Below, piece after piece: positions 26,100 through 34,123 of a DNA stretch of 64,000 nucleotides; positions within the stretch are counted from its first letter, which is position 1, and each line of letters opens with the position of its first letter. Location: the NCBI GenBank assembly GCA_944325785.1, contig CALVBN010000004.1, positions 92,330 through 156,329 on the forward strand, in the 5' to 3' direction. A model generated the notes under the pieces. That model was not told where the DNA came from, made no database searches, and worked only from the letters and a program-made list of their open reading frames with translations. The stretch is from Candidatus Gastranaerophilales bacterium. Its GTDB lineage: Bacteria > Cyanobacteriota > Vampirovibrionia > Gastranaerophilales > Gastranaerophilaceae. The position numbers and the translations under genes were made by a program.

Positions 26100-26141
26100 G
26101 TTGTATAAACAACAGAAATGTTGTGAAACATAGTTTATAAT
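26100..26141 (+). promoter_or_regulatory. grcA promoter with Crp/Fnr-like dyads
   Basis: The dyad GTTGT-ATAA-ACAAC (26100-26113) overlaps a second perfect dyad ACAACA-GAAA-TGTTGT (26109-26124). A -10 TATAAT lies at 26136-26141 with no good -35. The first dyad is centred 41.5 bp before the predicted start (26148), the class II activator position for Crp/Fnr proteins. Confidence 0.65.
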
Positions 26142-26179
26142 AAAAATGTAAAAAGTTAAAAAGCGTAAGGAGATAAAAA

Positions 26180-26422
26180 ATGGCAACTCAACAAGAAGAA
26201 AATTTAATCAATTTATTAGACGGTTATGTAGAAAAGGGCGGACATCACTTAAATGTTAATGTATTCAACAGAGACACACTGCTTGACGCTCAGAAACATC
26301 CGGAAAAATATCCTCAATTAACAGTAAGAGTTTCCGGTTATGCTGTAAACTTTATCAAATTAACAAAAGAACAGCAAGACGATGTTATATCCAGAACATT
26401 CCACAATTCTCTTGCGGGATAA
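26180..26422 (+). CDS. grcA: Autonomous glycyl radical cofactor, short GrcA/YfiD
   Basis: The 80-residue protein equals the C-terminal radical domain of pyruvate formate-lyase: [35 protein letters not shown] (radical Gly53) and [17 protein letters not shown]. YfiD/GrcA is a spare part that replaces the broken radical loop of PFL after oxygen damage. It lacks the N-terminal 45 residues of the E. coli protein. AAGGAGATAAAAA precedes ATG. Its position beside an Fnr-type gene fits anaerobic control. Confidence 0.93.
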   Translation: MATQQEENLINLLDGYVEKGGHHLNVNVFNRDTLLDAQKHPEKYPQLTVRVSGYAVNFIKLTKEQQDDVISRTFHNSLAG

Positions 26423-26478
26423 ACAGAATTGATGAGGATTCTGTCAAATCTCTCTTCGACCAAATAACACAATGCCTT

Positions 26479-26504
26479 GGAGCTTTTTTCAAAAAGCTCC
26501 TTTT
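26479..26504 (+). terminator. grcA terminator
   Basis: GGAGCTTTTT pairs with AAAAAGCTCC around a short loop, followed by TTTT. Confidence 0.85.
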
Positions 26505-26519
26505 ATATTATCAAACCGC

Positions 26520-26890
26520 AAACCTAACGCGTCTCGCACGCCGCGAGCGTGTTATGCGCAAGCATAACCATAGCGAGCGTAAGAGTGCAGGCTTGCCTGC
26601 TACAGCCATTCAAACCGCACCCGCAAGGGTGCAGAAAACAATGCGTGTTTCTCTTTCTTTGCTAACGTTTCTTTCTCTTTTCATCGCAAAAAAGAGAAAG
26701 AAATGTTAAATATGATGGAGGGTGAAAGTCTGTATTAAATCCCTCTTTATGAGTGACCAGGTGACTCGTGATTCGTGATTTGTGGTTATAGAATTTCTCT
26801 AACTAAGCCTCGTTTACTTATATCATTTTAATATCTCGATTCACGGCTCACGAATCACTCTTCACGAACTCTTGACACCTCACCCCAGCC
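26520..26890 (+). repeat. Long dispersed repeat, family B, copy 2
   Basis: This shares the GC-rich hairpin block, the CTTTCTCTTTT stem-loop and a full family A palindrome (26754-26880) with 18093-18555, with scattered differences. Its right end reads into the 3' part of the minus-strand reading frame at 26880. Confidence 0.88.
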
Positions 26891-27101
26891 CTCTCCTGTG
26901 AGGGGCGCGCCGGTTTTCTATAAGAAAAATATAGTGCAATTCATCCGCCAGCTTCAGCAGGTATGATGAAAAAATCTCAAGAGCTTCGCTCTCGTCCGTA
27001 TGAGTTTCATCGCATATTCGAAGCGCAAATTGGTTTAACATGTATGTTAAAAAATATATCTTTCTGGCTAATGCTTTTGTTTTTTGTATGTCTATTGTAA
27101 T
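26880..27101 (-). CDS. Small helical protein lacking an ordinary start codon
   Basis: A 73-codon frame on the minus strand encodes a helical protein (TKALARKIYFLTYML and SEALEIFSSYLLKLADELHY). It sits behind AAAGGA (27102-27107) and a strong promoter (TTTACA, 17 bp, TATACT at 27124-27152). No ATG, GTG or TTG stands at its head; ATT 27101 or ATA 27095 are the only starts near the ribosome site. The last ten residues are encoded by the adjoining dispersed repeat. It could be a real gene with a rare start or one damaged by repeat insertion. It is divergent from the AbrB-like gene. Confidence 0.45.
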   Translation of the reverse strand: MTIDIQKTKALARKIYFLTYMLNQFALRICDETHTDESEALEIFSSYLLKLADELHYIFLIENRRAPHRRGLG

Positions 27102-27107
27102 TCCTTT

Positions 27108-27167
27108 GTTACTAACAAGTTAGAGTATACAACAAGGTATTTCTAATGTAAAGTACATGTTAGTAAC
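27108..27167. promoter_or_regulatory. Divergent promoter and operator region of the AbrB-like module
   Basis: GTTACTAAC (27108-27116) and GTTAGTAAC (27159-27167) are perfect inverted copies. CTAAC-AA-GTTAG is a further dyad at 27112-27123. They flank the leftward promoter TTTACA (27147-27152) and TATACT (27124-27129). They are likely operators, perhaps for the AbrB-like protein itself. Confidence 0.55.
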
Positions 27168-27183
27168 ATTGTAAGGAACAAAG

Positions 27184-27351
27184 ATGAAACGTAAATTAAG
27201 CAAAAGCGGAAACGGCTGGTCATTATTTATGCCCAAAACAATTTTAGAACTCTTAGATATTAATCCGGAAAAAGACCAGATAGAAATGGAAATTGTTGGA
27301 AAAGTCTTAAAAGTCGTAAAGGCAGAAAATAACGATACAAAAAATCAATAA
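27184..27351 (+). CDS. AbrB/MazE-like DNA-binding protein, 55 residues
   Basis: The short protein has the swapped-hairpin AbrB pattern: KLSKSGNGWSLFMPKTILEL, then INPEKDQIEMEIVGKVLKV. Such proteins act as antitoxins or transition-state regulators. ATG follows AAGGAACAAAG. No downstream toxin is apparent, since folC follows; the only candidate partner is the divergent small frame at 26880-27101. Confidence 0.75.
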   Translation: MKRKLSKSGNGWSLFMPKTILELLDINPEKDQIEMEIVGKVLKVVKAENNDTKNQ

Positions 27352-27377
27352 AAGTATTGTTGGAAAGTTCAAAAATT

Positions 27378-28532
27378 ATGTATAAAGATGCAGTAAAACT
27401 TTTGACAAGCAAAGGCAAATTCTATGTAAATCTAGGTTTGGACAGAATCTCTTCCGCTCTGGAAAAATTTGGAAACCCGCAGGATAAACTTAAATATATC
27501 CACGTTGCGGGCACGAACGGCAAAGGCTCTGTATGCACAATGCTTGAGTCCGTATTAAGAGAGGCAGGATATAAAACCGGACTCTACACAAGCCCGCATA
27601 TCTGGGAATATACGGAAAGAATAAAAATTAACGGCGCAGAAATATCACAAGATGAGTTTGCAGAATATATTAACGAAATCTGCGGATGCGGAATTCATCT
27701 TACGGAATTTGAAATTCTTACTGTAATGATGTTTTTGTATTTTGCACGTAACAATGTTGATATCGTTATTCTGGAAACAGGTTTGGGCGGAAGGTTTGAT
27801 GCAACAAATGTGATAAAAAATAATCTCTGCTCCATAATTACCCATATTGATTTAGACCATACAGAAAGGCTCGGAAAAACCAAAGACGAAATAGCTTTTG
27901 AAAAAGCGGGAATAATCAAAAAAGGCTGTCCGGTTATTACCTCCGAAGGGTATGAAGCAATAAAGGACAAAGCCGATGAGATGGACTCTATGTTTATTCT
28001 TTCAGTTCCTTATGTTAAGCCGGAATTTTTGGAAGCGCTTGCGCTCAGAGGACTGCACCAGCGCGACAATCTCGCTCTTGCCGTTAACGCAATTAACTAT
28101 TTATTCAAAGATATAAGCGATGAAACTATTATTAAGGGATTGAAAAAAGTTAAAAATCCGTGCAGATTTCAGTATTTCCCGTTGCAGAATTTAATTGCTG
28201 ACGCTTCGCACAACCCGAACGGCGTGCAGGCTTTGAGAGATAATCTTGATTTTTATTTTCCGGATGAAAAACGCAGATTTGTTTTCGGGTGTTTGAAAAA
28301 TAAAGATTTCTCAAAAATGATGAATATATTATTCAAAGATGATGACGAAGTTTACTTAAACGGCTTCGACTATCCAAATGCCTGCAGTTATGATATACTG
28401 TTAAAAAGCTGTCCGGTTAAAGCGGAAGTGTACACAGATGAATCAATACTTACGCCGGACAAATTAAATATAATATGCGGGTCTTTTTATATGATAGGAG
28501 GTATGAAATGGCTGAAATCTCTTCAAGTTTAG
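27378..28532 (+). CDS. folC: Folylpolyglutamate/dihydrofolate synthase
   Basis: About 384 residues from ATG 27378 (TTG 27357 is an alternative). Mur-ligase fold with P-loop GTNGKGSV, the following YTSPHIWEYTERI, an ETGLGGRFDATN stretch and HIDLDHTERLG. It adds glutamates to folates. It overlaps the next gene by 25 bp, so the two are coupled. Confidence 0.94.
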   Translation: MYKDAVKLLTSKGKFYVNLGLDRISSALEKFGNPQDKLKYIHVAGTNGKGSVCTMLESVLREAGYKTGLYTSPHIWEYTERIKINGAEISQDEFAEYINEICGCGIHLTEFEILTVMMFLYFARNNVDIVILETGLGGRFDATNVIKNNLCSIITHIDLDHTERLGKTKDEIAFEKAGIIKKGCPVITSEGYEAIKDKADEMDSMFILSVPYVKPEFLEALALRGLHQRDNLALAVNAINYLFKDISDETIIKGLKKVKNPCRFQYFPLQNLIADASHNPNGVQALRDNLDFYFPDEKRRFVFGCLKNKDFSKMMNILFKDDDEVYLNGFDYPNACSYDILLKSCPVKAEVYTDESILTPDKLNIICGSFYMIGGMKWLKSLQV

Positions 28533-28882
28533 AAGATTATATTGAAGCGGTTTATAGCATTTATACTGCAGAAAATAAAGTTAAAGCGGTTGATGTATCC
28601 AGACGGCTTAATGTTTCGCGCGCGTCAGTTACGGAAGCTTTGCAGAAGCTGGAACAGCTGGGGCTTATCAATTACGGAAGATACGGAACAATTTCTATAA
28701 CCGATGAAGGGGTTGAAAAAGCAAAAGAGGTTATAAAAAAACACGAAACTTTATCCGTATTTTTTGAAAAAGTACTCGGGGTAGATCACAAGCTGGCGGA
28801 AGAAACAGCCTGCAAGATAGAACATGTTATAGGGGATGAAATTTTATTAAAGCTTGAACAGCATATTAAAAACTACAGCTAG
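28508..28882 (+). CDS. DtxR/MntR-family metal-dependent repressor
   Basis: The start is ATG 28508 behind ATAGGAGGT. The 124-residue protein has the N-terminal winged helix (SSLEDYIEAVYSI, VSRASVTEALQKLE) and a dimerisation domain with metal ligands in ETACKIEHVI. No SH3-like third domain is present, as in MntR. It should sense Mn2+ or Fe2+. The ferritin gene at 37897 with an 18-bp palindrome is a possible target. Confidence 0.9.
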   Translation: MAEISSSLEDYIEAVYSIYTAENKVKAVDVSRRLNVSRASVTEALQKLEQLGLINYGRYGTISITDEGVEKAKEVIKKHETLSVFFEKVLGVDHKLAEETACKIEHVIGDEILLKLEQHIKNYS

Positions 28883-28928
28883 CAAAAAAAATTTTTACGA
28901 TTTTTTAAGCCTTTAGAAAGGCGGTAAT

Positions 28929-29633
28929 ATGAATAATAATGTTTCTTCTGTTAATCCAAATTTTCACGGTGCTTTTATATTGAATTTCAGCAAGCTTGGT
29001 TCTGGTATGCGCGAAGGTTTTGAAAAAGCTGTAGGCGGAAACGGCAGAATTATCATGGAAGATTTCGGAAGAAAAGACAGAATTTTATACGTCTTAAAAA
29101 ACAGCAAAGACTATAATGCCGCAAATTTTATCAAATCAAACGGAATGAGATTTAAATATATGCCGGAAGTTGATACCAAACTCCGTTTTGACAGCTATCA
29201 TCCGGAGGAAGCTGAAAAATATATTGCCCAAAACCGCCCGAGAGTTATAACCAAAATGCGGGAACTTATGGATTTTATAAGTACAAACCGCACAAAAAAT
29301 AAAACTGTTAAAAATTCGCATAAAAACATCTATGACAGGATATGCGAAAATCTGATGATAAATGTGCAGGGTCAAAAGCAAAAAGACTCAAAGGGAGTTG
29401 TAACAATAAAAGATAAGGCTAATGACGGTTTGGTCAAAATTTCACCCCAGAGCAAATTCGGCATCAGTTATGTTTATGTTAAGCCATCCAACAAATATGA
29501 CCCGATAATGCGCTATGCAATTGACTCTGAAGGAAACAAACTTGCAACATTTCAGACTCCTGAAGGTATAAAGAAATTCAGCGAAAACTTTAATAAAGCA
29601 ATTAGACATCATCTTCATCAAGATAATGTCTAA
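28929..29633 (+). CDS. Unknown protein, 234 residues
   Basis: No domain is recognised. It begins with an Asn-rich stretch and NPNFHGAF, similar in style to other unknowns in this window that carry an early Phe-x-Gly. The body is basic and probably soluble. ATG follows AAAGGCGG, part of which lies in a GCCTTT/AAAGGC hairpin that could mask the ribosome site. Confidence 0.65.
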   Translation: MNNNVSSVNPNFHGAFILNFSKLGSGMREGFEKAVGGNGRIIMEDFGRKDRILYVLKNSKDYNAANFIKSNGMRFKYMPEVDTKLRFDSYHPEEAEKYIAQNRPRVITKMRELMDFISTNRTKNKTVKNSHKNIYDRICENLMINVQGQKQKDSKGVVTIKDKANDGLVKISPQSKFGISYVYVKPSNKYDPIMRYAIDSEGNKLATFQTPEGIKKFSENFNKAIRHHLHQDNV

Positions 29634-29667
29634 TCGAAATTTTATATTTTGCCGTTTTCTGCTAATC

Positions 29668-31173
29668 TTAGAACTTCATAAAATTCATCTTATGTCTTTC
29701 AAGATAAGATTTTAAATCACGTTTAATTTCCGGACATAAGATATAAAGAACAATGATGTTCGGAACACAGAGTGCAATCATCATTGCATCCGTAATATCA
29801 ATTACTGATTTAACGTTCATTGCAGAACCTACGATAATGAACAAGCAGTAAATAAGGTTGAAAGCCAGCACGCGTTTTTTACCTTCGCCGAACAAGAATG
29901 TCCAGGCTTTCTGACCGTAATAAGCCCAGGAAATTAATGTTGACAGGGCAAACATAATAGCGATTGCGGAAAGTATAATCGGGAAAAACGGAATTACTGA
30001 CTGGAACGCATTAGAAGCGAGTTCTATACCGGAGATTTTTCCTACTTCATATTGATTAAGAACGCCGGAAAATATTATTGCAAAAGATGTAAACAAGCAT
30101 AAAACACCTGTTAAGAATGTTTCAATTAATGCAACAAAACCTTGAGAAACAGGTTCTTTTGTCTGAGCTGTAGCGTATACAATCGCAGCAGCACCCGTAC
30201 CGGCTTCGTTACATTGAACGGAACGCCTTAAACCAATAATGATTGTACCGAAGATACCGCCTGCAACTGCCGTAGGATGGAAAGCTTCTTTTAAGATAAG
30301 CATAATAGCGTGCGGTATATTTACAAAGTTTGCACAAATAACAATCAATCCGGAAACAATATACATAATACACATAGTCGGAGTTAAAATCGTTGTAACT
30401 TTTGCTATGCTCTTAATACCGCCTACAATAACCATTCCGATAAGTATTGCAACAACAAGCCCTATAACCCATGTAAATCCGTTAAGGAAACTATGCTCGC
30501 CCCCTGTAATAAATACCATCTGGTGTGCTGTCTGGTTGATTTGAATCATGTTACCGCCTGTTATACCGCCTCCGATACAGAGAATTGCGTATACAACAGA
30601 GAGGGGCTGTCCGAGCCAGCGCATTTTCTTTCTGGTAAGCCCGTGTGCGATGTAGTGCATCGGACCGCCTGAAACAGAGCCGTCAAGGTTAAATCTTCTG
30701 TATTTGACAGCGAGAGTTGCTTCAACAAACTTGATAGACATACCCAGAAGAGCGCCGGCAAAAATCCAGAATGCCGCGCCAGGTCCGCCTATAGAAATAG
30801 AGATTGCAACACCTGCAATACTGCCAATTCCGATGGTTCCAGAAAGAGCGGTTGCAAGCGCCTGAAAAGAAGAAACTTCACCGCATCCGTCATGGCTTTT
30901 TTCTGCAGGTTTTCTAATAACATCAATTGCGTGTTTAAATCCCCACACAGAAATTCCTTTAAAATATATAGTAAAGAAAAATCCTGCGATTAAAATCCAG
31001 AATATAATCAGCGGAACATCATAACCGCATATTTTTACCGGAAAAAATATTAATCTTGCGACCGCATCCGAAACCGGCGCCACGTGTTTGTCCATGAAAG
31101 CATCAACACTCATTGCCTGTGCAGAGGTTAATGTCATAAACATACTAAACAAAATAAATAAAATTTTCTTCAT
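29668..31173 (-). CDS. Sodium:alanine symporter (AGCS family)
   Basis: The 501-residue membrane protein has the AGCS signature GGPGAAFWIFAGALLGMSIKFVEA and about 11 hydrophobic segments. Conserved SGTIGIGSIAGVA and CNEAGTGAA are visible. It imports alanine or glycine with Na+. A cleavable-looking signal sequence (ending TSAQA) precedes the first transporter helix, which is a feature of some members. Confidence 0.94.
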   Translation of the reverse strand: MKKILFILFSMFMTLTSAQAMSVDAFMDKHVAPVSDAVARLIFFPVKICGYDVPLIIFWILIAGFFFTIYFKGISVWGFKHAIDVIRKPAEKSHDGCGEVSSFQALATALSGTIGIGSIAGVAISISIGGPGAAFWIFAGALLGMSIKFVEATLAVKYRRFNLDGSVSGGPMHYIAHGLTRKKMRWLGQPLSVVYAILCIGGGITGGNMIQINQTAHQMVFITGGEHSFLNGFTWVIGLVVAILIGMVIVGGIKSIAKVTTILTPTMCIMYIVSGLIVICANFVNIPHAIMLILKEAFHPTAVAGGIFGTIIIGLRRSVQCNEAGTGAAAIVYATAQTKEPVSQGFVALIETFLTGVLCLFTSFAIIFSGVLNQYEVGKISGIELASNAFQSVIPFFPIILSAIAIMFALSTLISWAYYGQKAWTFLFGEGKKRVLAFNLIYCLFIIVGSAMNVKSVIDITDAMMIALCVPNIIVLYILCPEIKRDLKSYLERHKMNFMKF

Positions 31174-31401
31174 AATCTCTTTTCCTTAATTCGGCTGTGA
31201 TATCCAACTTTATTAATTTTACCAAAAACAAGTCAAGTTATTGCAAAATCTTTACAATTAAAAGTAAATGTTACATTTTTATTATTATCAAATAATCAAT
31301 TTTGCCGGAAAATAACTTTGTAAATATTTGTAAAGAATATATCAATTATTTTCTTTAAAAATACTTTATATATACAAAGGAAGAATAGAGGATAAAAAAG
31401 A

Positions 31402-31740
31402 ATGTGCTTTGGCATAAGCAATAGTATAATTATAAACGGTCACCGTGTCGGCGGTTATTTCGGCGGATTACGCGGATGCGGATTTTTCCCTCCAGCACCT
31501 CCTTTTGGGGCCTTTAGCCCCGGGTGTTTCGGATACGGATTCGGCTGTCCTGCGGATGCATTCAAAGTAGGCGCCGGCATAGGTTTAGGCTATGCTGCCG
31601 GTATGACGCTTATACCTCTTGTACCTGCGGTTATCAAAGGTATCGGAAAAGGATGCAGCTGGCTCTGGAATAAAGCCATCGTACCTGCCGCCAAATGGAT
31701 TGGAAACGGGATTAAAAACCTCTGGAACAAGATATTCTAA
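31402..31740 (+). CDS. Glycine/aromatic-rich small protein with amphipathic C-terminus
   Basis: The 112-residue protein is unrecognised. The first half is rich in Gly, Phe, Pro and Cys (GGYFGGLRGCGFFPPAPPFG). A hydrophobic Gly/Ala segment follows at about 58-80. The C-terminal 35 residues are a cationic amphipathic helix with repeated Trp-Asn-Lys. There is no classic signal peptide. It could be membrane-active or structural. It ends 4 bp into the convergent HAD gene. Confidence 0.6.
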   Translation: MCFGISNSIIINGHRVGGYFGGLRGCGFFPPAPPFGAFSPGCFGYGFGCPADAFKVGAGIGLGYAAGMTLIPLVPAVIKGIGKGCSWLWNKAIVPAAKWIGNGIKNLWNKIF

Positions 31741-32423
31741 ATCATAGGAACAGGGCTGTCAAAAACCGCTCTGTCTATCTCATCAAAATTTTTGATAATC
31801 TTATCAACCCCTTTGATTTTTTGATAGTATTCAACAGGTTCCATTGAGGCAATTGCATATATTTTGCCGATGCCTGCGCTTTCTGCTGATTTAATGCCTG
31901 CAAGAGCATCTTCTACTACAATACAATCCTTAGGATTTAAGCCTATTTTTTCAGCAGCTATAAGAAAAATATCCGGTGCAGGTTTACCTGGAATTGTTCC
32001 GTCAGAGTAGACTATTTTGTCTAAATCAAACCATTTAGCAAGATTAAACTCTTTGATATAAAACTCTACATTATCCCATTCTGACATTGTAGCAATTGTC
32101 CGTGGAATATTTTTTTCTTTCAAATAATCTAAAAACTCTACGGCGCCCGGGGCAAGTTTAAAACTTTCTCTATCAAGCAGGCACCTTTTTCTATACAAAG
32201 CTTCTTTTTCCTTAGCGTATTTTTCTACCATCTCCGCAGTTGGTCTGCGTCCTATTGCGTATTCAATAATATCAGCGTTTGTATGCCCGAACATTTTTTC
32301 ACGCATTTCTTCATCAGTAAACGCTGTACCGCGAAGCTCCTTAGAAAACTCTCTCCAAGCCTCATAGTGCAGTTTGGAATCCCAGTATAATGTTCCGTTA
32401 AAATCAAAAATTATGCCTTTCAT
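31737..32423 (-). CDS. HAD-superfamily hydrolase with DxN motif
   Basis: The 228-residue protein is a subfamily I HAD enzyme resembling beta-phosphoglucomutase or phosphoglycolate phosphatase. Motif I is DFNGT (D7 nucleophile, with N9 replacing the usual acid/base Asp). A helical cap follows, then motif II near TIATMS, the motif III lysine in GKPAPDIF and motif IV VVEDALAGIKSA. The Asn change may alter chemistry or slow turnover. Its extended -10 (TGGTATAAT) lies nine bases from ATG. Confidence 0.88.
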   Translation of the reverse strand: MKGIIFDFNGTLYWDSKLHYEAWREFSKELRGTAFTDEEMREKMFGHTNADIIEYAIGRRPTAEMVEKYAKEKEALYRKRCLLDRESFKLAPGAVEFLDYLKEKNIPRTIATMSEWDNVEFYIKEFNLAKWFDLDKIVYSDGTIPGKPAPDIFLIAAEKIGLNPKDCIVVEDALAGIKSAESAGIGKIYAIASMEPVEYYQKIKGVDKIIKNFDEIDRAVFDSPVPMI

Positions 32424-32461
32424 AACAAAATCATTATACCATATATGTTATAATATAAAAT

Positions 32462-32689
32462 ATGAAAAGGTTAATAATTATTTTTACAGCGCTGTGTTTT
32501 ATTCTGCCTGCAACGGCAGAAGTAAACACTGCAAGTCACAGACTAAATAACAAGATGTGTAAAAAAAATCTTCCGCAGGGAACGTTCAAAAAGAAAAAAG
32601 ACGGTACAATAGTCCAGTACGATAAAAACGGCAAGAAAATCGGAACATACAAATTCAGTAATACAACAACAAAGAAGAAATACAAATGA
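32462..32689 (+). CDS. Small secreted basic protein
   Basis: The 75-residue product has a signal peptide (MKRLIIIFTALCFILPATA) and a short Lys-rich mature part with two Cys-containing or Gly-turn segments (KKDGTIVQYDKNGKKIGTY). Function is unknown. Its extended -10 TGTTATAAT ends seven bases before ATG, so the message is probably leaderless. It overlaps the PilZ gene through ATGA. Confidence 0.7.
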   Translation: MKRLIIIFTALCFILPATAEVNTASHRLNNKMCKKNLPQGTFKKKKDGTIVQYDKNGKKIGTYKFSNTTTKKKYK

Positions 32690-33309
32690 AATTTAATCTG
32701 AATCTCGATAACATCAACTACATAAAAATTGTCTATAAAGACAGGCAGGATTCAACCTGCTGTACAAAAGCCGCAATTAAACGTATGGGAGAAAGGGAGA
32801 TTTTTGCCTGTGCAAAATTTGAGGACGGATTAAATATCCAAACCCCGCAGGACATTCTGCTGAGTTTCGTCTGCGATAACGGATTATACAGAACAACTAC
32901 AACTCTCAAATATATTGAAAATGATGAACCTTATACATTTTTTACGCTTAAAACTCCTGAAGGTCTTGAATATCAACAGAATAGAGAATATTTTCGCGTC
33001 AGACTGGAGGAAGATGCAATACTAAGTTATAATCACAATATCCTGCCCTGCAAAGTCCATGATATATCAGCCAACGGCATAAGGCTGATTCTGCCCGAAA
33101 AAATCGACAATCTCGATGAGGTTTCAATAAATATCCTCTTTAAACCGCGCGATGTCAAAACAAAAGCAAAATTTGTACGCTTTGATGACGAAGACGGAAT
33201 ACTAAAAGCGTCATTTAAATTCGTTGATATAGCCGAAAATGACATGGATATAATCTCTCAAAAGTGCATCCAGAAACAGCTAGAATATAAACGAAACTCT
33301 GTAATGTAA
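32686..33309 (+). CDS. PilZ domain c-di-GMP-binding protein
   Basis: The 207-residue protein has an N-terminal YcgR-like half (about 1-95) and a C-terminal PilZ domain with the ligand motifs NREYFRVRL (RxxxR) and DISANGIRL (DxSxxG). It should bind c-di-GMP and may adjust flagellar or pilus function. It is coupled to the small secreted protein before it. Confidence 0.9.
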   Translation: MKFNLNLDNINYIKIVYKDRQDSTCCTKAAIKRMGEREIFACAKFEDGLNIQTPQDILLSFVCDNGLYRTTTTLKYIENDEPYTFFTLKTPEGLEYQQNREYFRVRLEEDAILSYNHNILPCKVHDISANGIRLILPEKIDNLDEVSINILFKPRDVKTKAKFVRFDDEDGILKASFKFVDIAENDMDIISQKCIQKQLEYKRNSVM

Positions 33310-33389
33310 ATTTTTGTAACAAAATGGCAATTTTTTTATAAAAATTGTTTTACATGATATAGGCAGTGTAAAAAATCTGGAGGTTTGTT

Positions 33390-33770
33390 ATGAATAATGT
33401 AAGCTTTTACGGCAGTGAAACATCAGGCAGTGTTGCTAAAAGAAATCTTGCTCCGCAAAAGCGTGAAACGATTTCCGGCCAGACTTGCGGTGATACGGTA
33501 TGCTTTAGAGGCAAAGACAAAAGCGAGAGCGCCGAAAGCATAGGAAAAACCATTGCAGGGCTTGCACTTATTGCGTGCGCTGTTATCGGCGGACTGGGTT
33601 ATGCACACAAAACCAATGCCGTAGGTAAATTAAAAGACGGAAAAATTAAAAACTTTCTGGAAAAATCAAATAAAATTACAGAACCCTGCTACAATTTGTG
33701 CAGTAAAACAAAGGATTTTGCGGTCAAGTATTATAACAAAGTCAAAGACTATTTCACTAAGAAATCTTAA
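33390..33770 (+). CDS. Unknown single-pass membrane protein
   Basis: The 126-residue protein begins NNVSFYGSE and has CFRGKDK at about 38-44, then one hydrophobic segment (IAGLALIACAVIGGLGYA) and a basic helical tail. No domain is recognised. It belongs with the other aromatic-Gly unknowns of this window. TGGAGG precedes ATG; its end overlaps the convergent gene by 4 bp. Confidence 0.65.
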   Translation: MNNVSFYGSETSGSVAKRNLAPQKRETISGQTCGDTVCFRGKDKSESAESIGKTIAGLALIACAVIGGLGYAHKTNAVGKLKDGKIKNFLEKSNKITEPCYNLCSKTKDFAVKYYNKVKDYFTKKS

Positions 33771-34027
33771 CCGTTTCCCAGCCTGAACCAGTTGACAAAT
33801 TTATTGAACATAGTTGAATCCGGCACATCCTGTGATTTTATTTCTTCGGATATAAGTTCAATTTCGTTGGGGTCTTTTTCTTCAGTACGTTCAAAGATAT
33901 CTTCATCTTCTTCATCTTTGCGTTTGCGTTTTTGGCGCATATACATACCGCCTCCGCCTAAACCGCCTCCGTCTTTGTACGCAGGCTGTGCTTTGATTGG
34001 GTTGATATTACTAAAATCGAAAGACAT
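33767..34027 (-). CDS. Unknown small protein with Gly-rich and acidic regions
   Basis: The 86-residue protein has a GGGLGGGG stretch, a basic RQKRKRK patch, and an acidic tail. It is probably disordered. No homologue is recognised. Confidence 0.5.
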   Translation of the reverse strand: MSFDFSNINPIKAQPAYKDGGGLGGGGMYMRQKRKRKDEEDEDIFERTEEKDPNEIELISEEIKSQDVPDSTMFNKFVNWFRLGNG

Positions 34028-34123
34028 AATTTAGTCCCGAATTATACATTGCATGTATATTATAACCTATTTTTGAACTTTTTCCACTATTTTTGTGCTA
34101 AAATCATTCTATTGAGGTATAAA

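Noticed and set aside
26100..26124. Canonical E. coli-type FNR box
   Set aside because: TTGAT-N4-ATCAA is not present; the dyads use TTGT/ACAA-type half-sites, so only a Crp/Fnr-like site is claimed.
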